Origin: an uncultured Lachnospiraceae bacterium
GTDB taxonomy: Bacteria; Bacillota_A; Clostridia; Lachnospirales; Lachnospiraceae
Length of the DNA: 6,276 nucleotides
Reading direction: 5' to 3'
NCBI GenBank assembly: GCA_910585655.1
Contig: CAJUFW010000164.1
Location: forward strand, 1,341 to 7,616
In this document: piece by piece, positions 6,120-6,276 of the stretch
How the letters are laid out: each line of letters starts with the position of its first letter
Position numbering within the stretch: the first letter of the stretch is position 1
Program-made: the position numbers and the translations under genes
The notes under the pieces: generated by a model
What the model was told of the DNA's origin: nothing
Databases searched by the model: none
The model's input: only the letters and a program-made list of their open reading frames with translations

Positions 6120-6276
6120 AAATATGGAAAAATTATTATCAATAAATATTTTACCTTGTCAAACCCTTCTTTTCGCTTTATAATGTTTTTAATACAAGCT
6201 TTGATTTCATAAAATCCTAACATACTTTTTAGATTTCAAAAAAGATATAATATTGAAGATGTGTTTTTTTATCTCG
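6120..6276. other. AT-rich non-coding end of the window
   Basis: No convincing coding frame is found here. In the frame of the minus-strand surface-protein gene there are stops at 6117-6119 and near 6157-6161. The stretch holds the promoter-like pair described at 6135-6162 and two direct copies of GATTTCA (6203-6209 and 6232-6238), the first lying in a small GATTT-CATA-AAATC palindrome at 6203-6216. Nothing else is recognised, and no adapter is visible at this end. Confidence 0.5.
6135..6162 (-). promoter_or_regulatory. Sigma-A-like promoter pointing into the surface-protein gene
   Basis: On the minus strand a perfect -35 TTGACA (6157-6162) is followed after 16 bases by GATAAT (6135-6140), five of six matches to the -10 consensus. 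Transcription would begin near 6128, only about ten bases before the TAG at 6117-6119 and the start-less open frame. A Shine-Dalgarno-like AGGAAG sits at 6113-6118, but no ATG, GTG or TTG in the coding frame follows it. In AT-rich DNA such a match can arise by chance. Confidence 0.45.

Noticed and set aside
6032..6223. Minus-strand 63-codon frame starting at ATG 6223 as a signal-peptide-bearing start of gene 3 joined by a frameshift
   Set aside because: Its hydrophobic run (YLLIIIFPYF) is short, sits far from the N-terminus and is followed by RK. The translation overlaps the promoter and shows no domain pattern.
6203..6238. Two GATTTCA direct copies and a small palindrome as an operator or recombination site
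   Set aside because: Seven-base copies in AT-rich DNA are easily due to chance, and there is no linked regulator or recombinase in the window.
1..6276. CRISPR array, tRNA, rRNA or insertion sequence
   Set aside because: Reading both strands showed no regular direct repeats with spacers, no tRNA cloverleaf, no rRNA-like sequence and no transposase motif.

Overview
The window is AT-rich and reads like a low-GC Gram-positive bacterium. The best guess is a member of the Clostridia, possibly Lachnospiraceae-like, because it carries large S-layer/adhesin-type proteins built from Ig-like beta domains with recurring DQ[YNH]G motifs. No marker gene is present, so this taxonomic reading is an inference. 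The first 30 bases are an exact match to the Illumina TruSeq read-2 adapter. The window therefore probably begins at the raw edge of an assembled contig, and everything 5' of base 31 is non-biological.

Layout: (1) 32-1054, plus strand, is the C-terminal part of a surface protein whose 5' end is lost at the contig edge, followed by a strong intrinsic terminator at 1074-1106. (2) 1198-3030, plus strand, is a complete 610-residue polytopic membrane protein of the O-antigen ligase/polymerase (WaaL/Wzy) superfamily with a soluble insertion of about 150 residues. (3) A hairpin at 3038-3091 looks able to terminate transcription from both sides. (4) 3123-5834, minus strand and convergent with gene 2, is a very large repetitive surface protein. 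Its coding signal continues about 94 codons upstream of the only conventional start, to a TAG at 6117-6119, without any ATG, GTG or TTG. (5) 6120-6276 is a short non-coding AT-rich stretch with a good sigma-A-like promoter pointing into gene 3.

The two surface proteins are paralogues at their C-termini. Both end with the same order of three modules: a DQ[HY]G Ig-like domain, a D-I-x-x-V spacer domain, and a PVV...NQY domain. A WaaL-like enzyme between two S-layer-like genes suggests it may be the ligase that attaches glycans to these proteins, as proposed for WsfB in Paenibacillus alvei; this is inferred from context. The start-less gene 3 could be a broken gene, a silent cassette for antigenic variation, or an assembly/sequencing error. 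The sequence alone does not decide between these.
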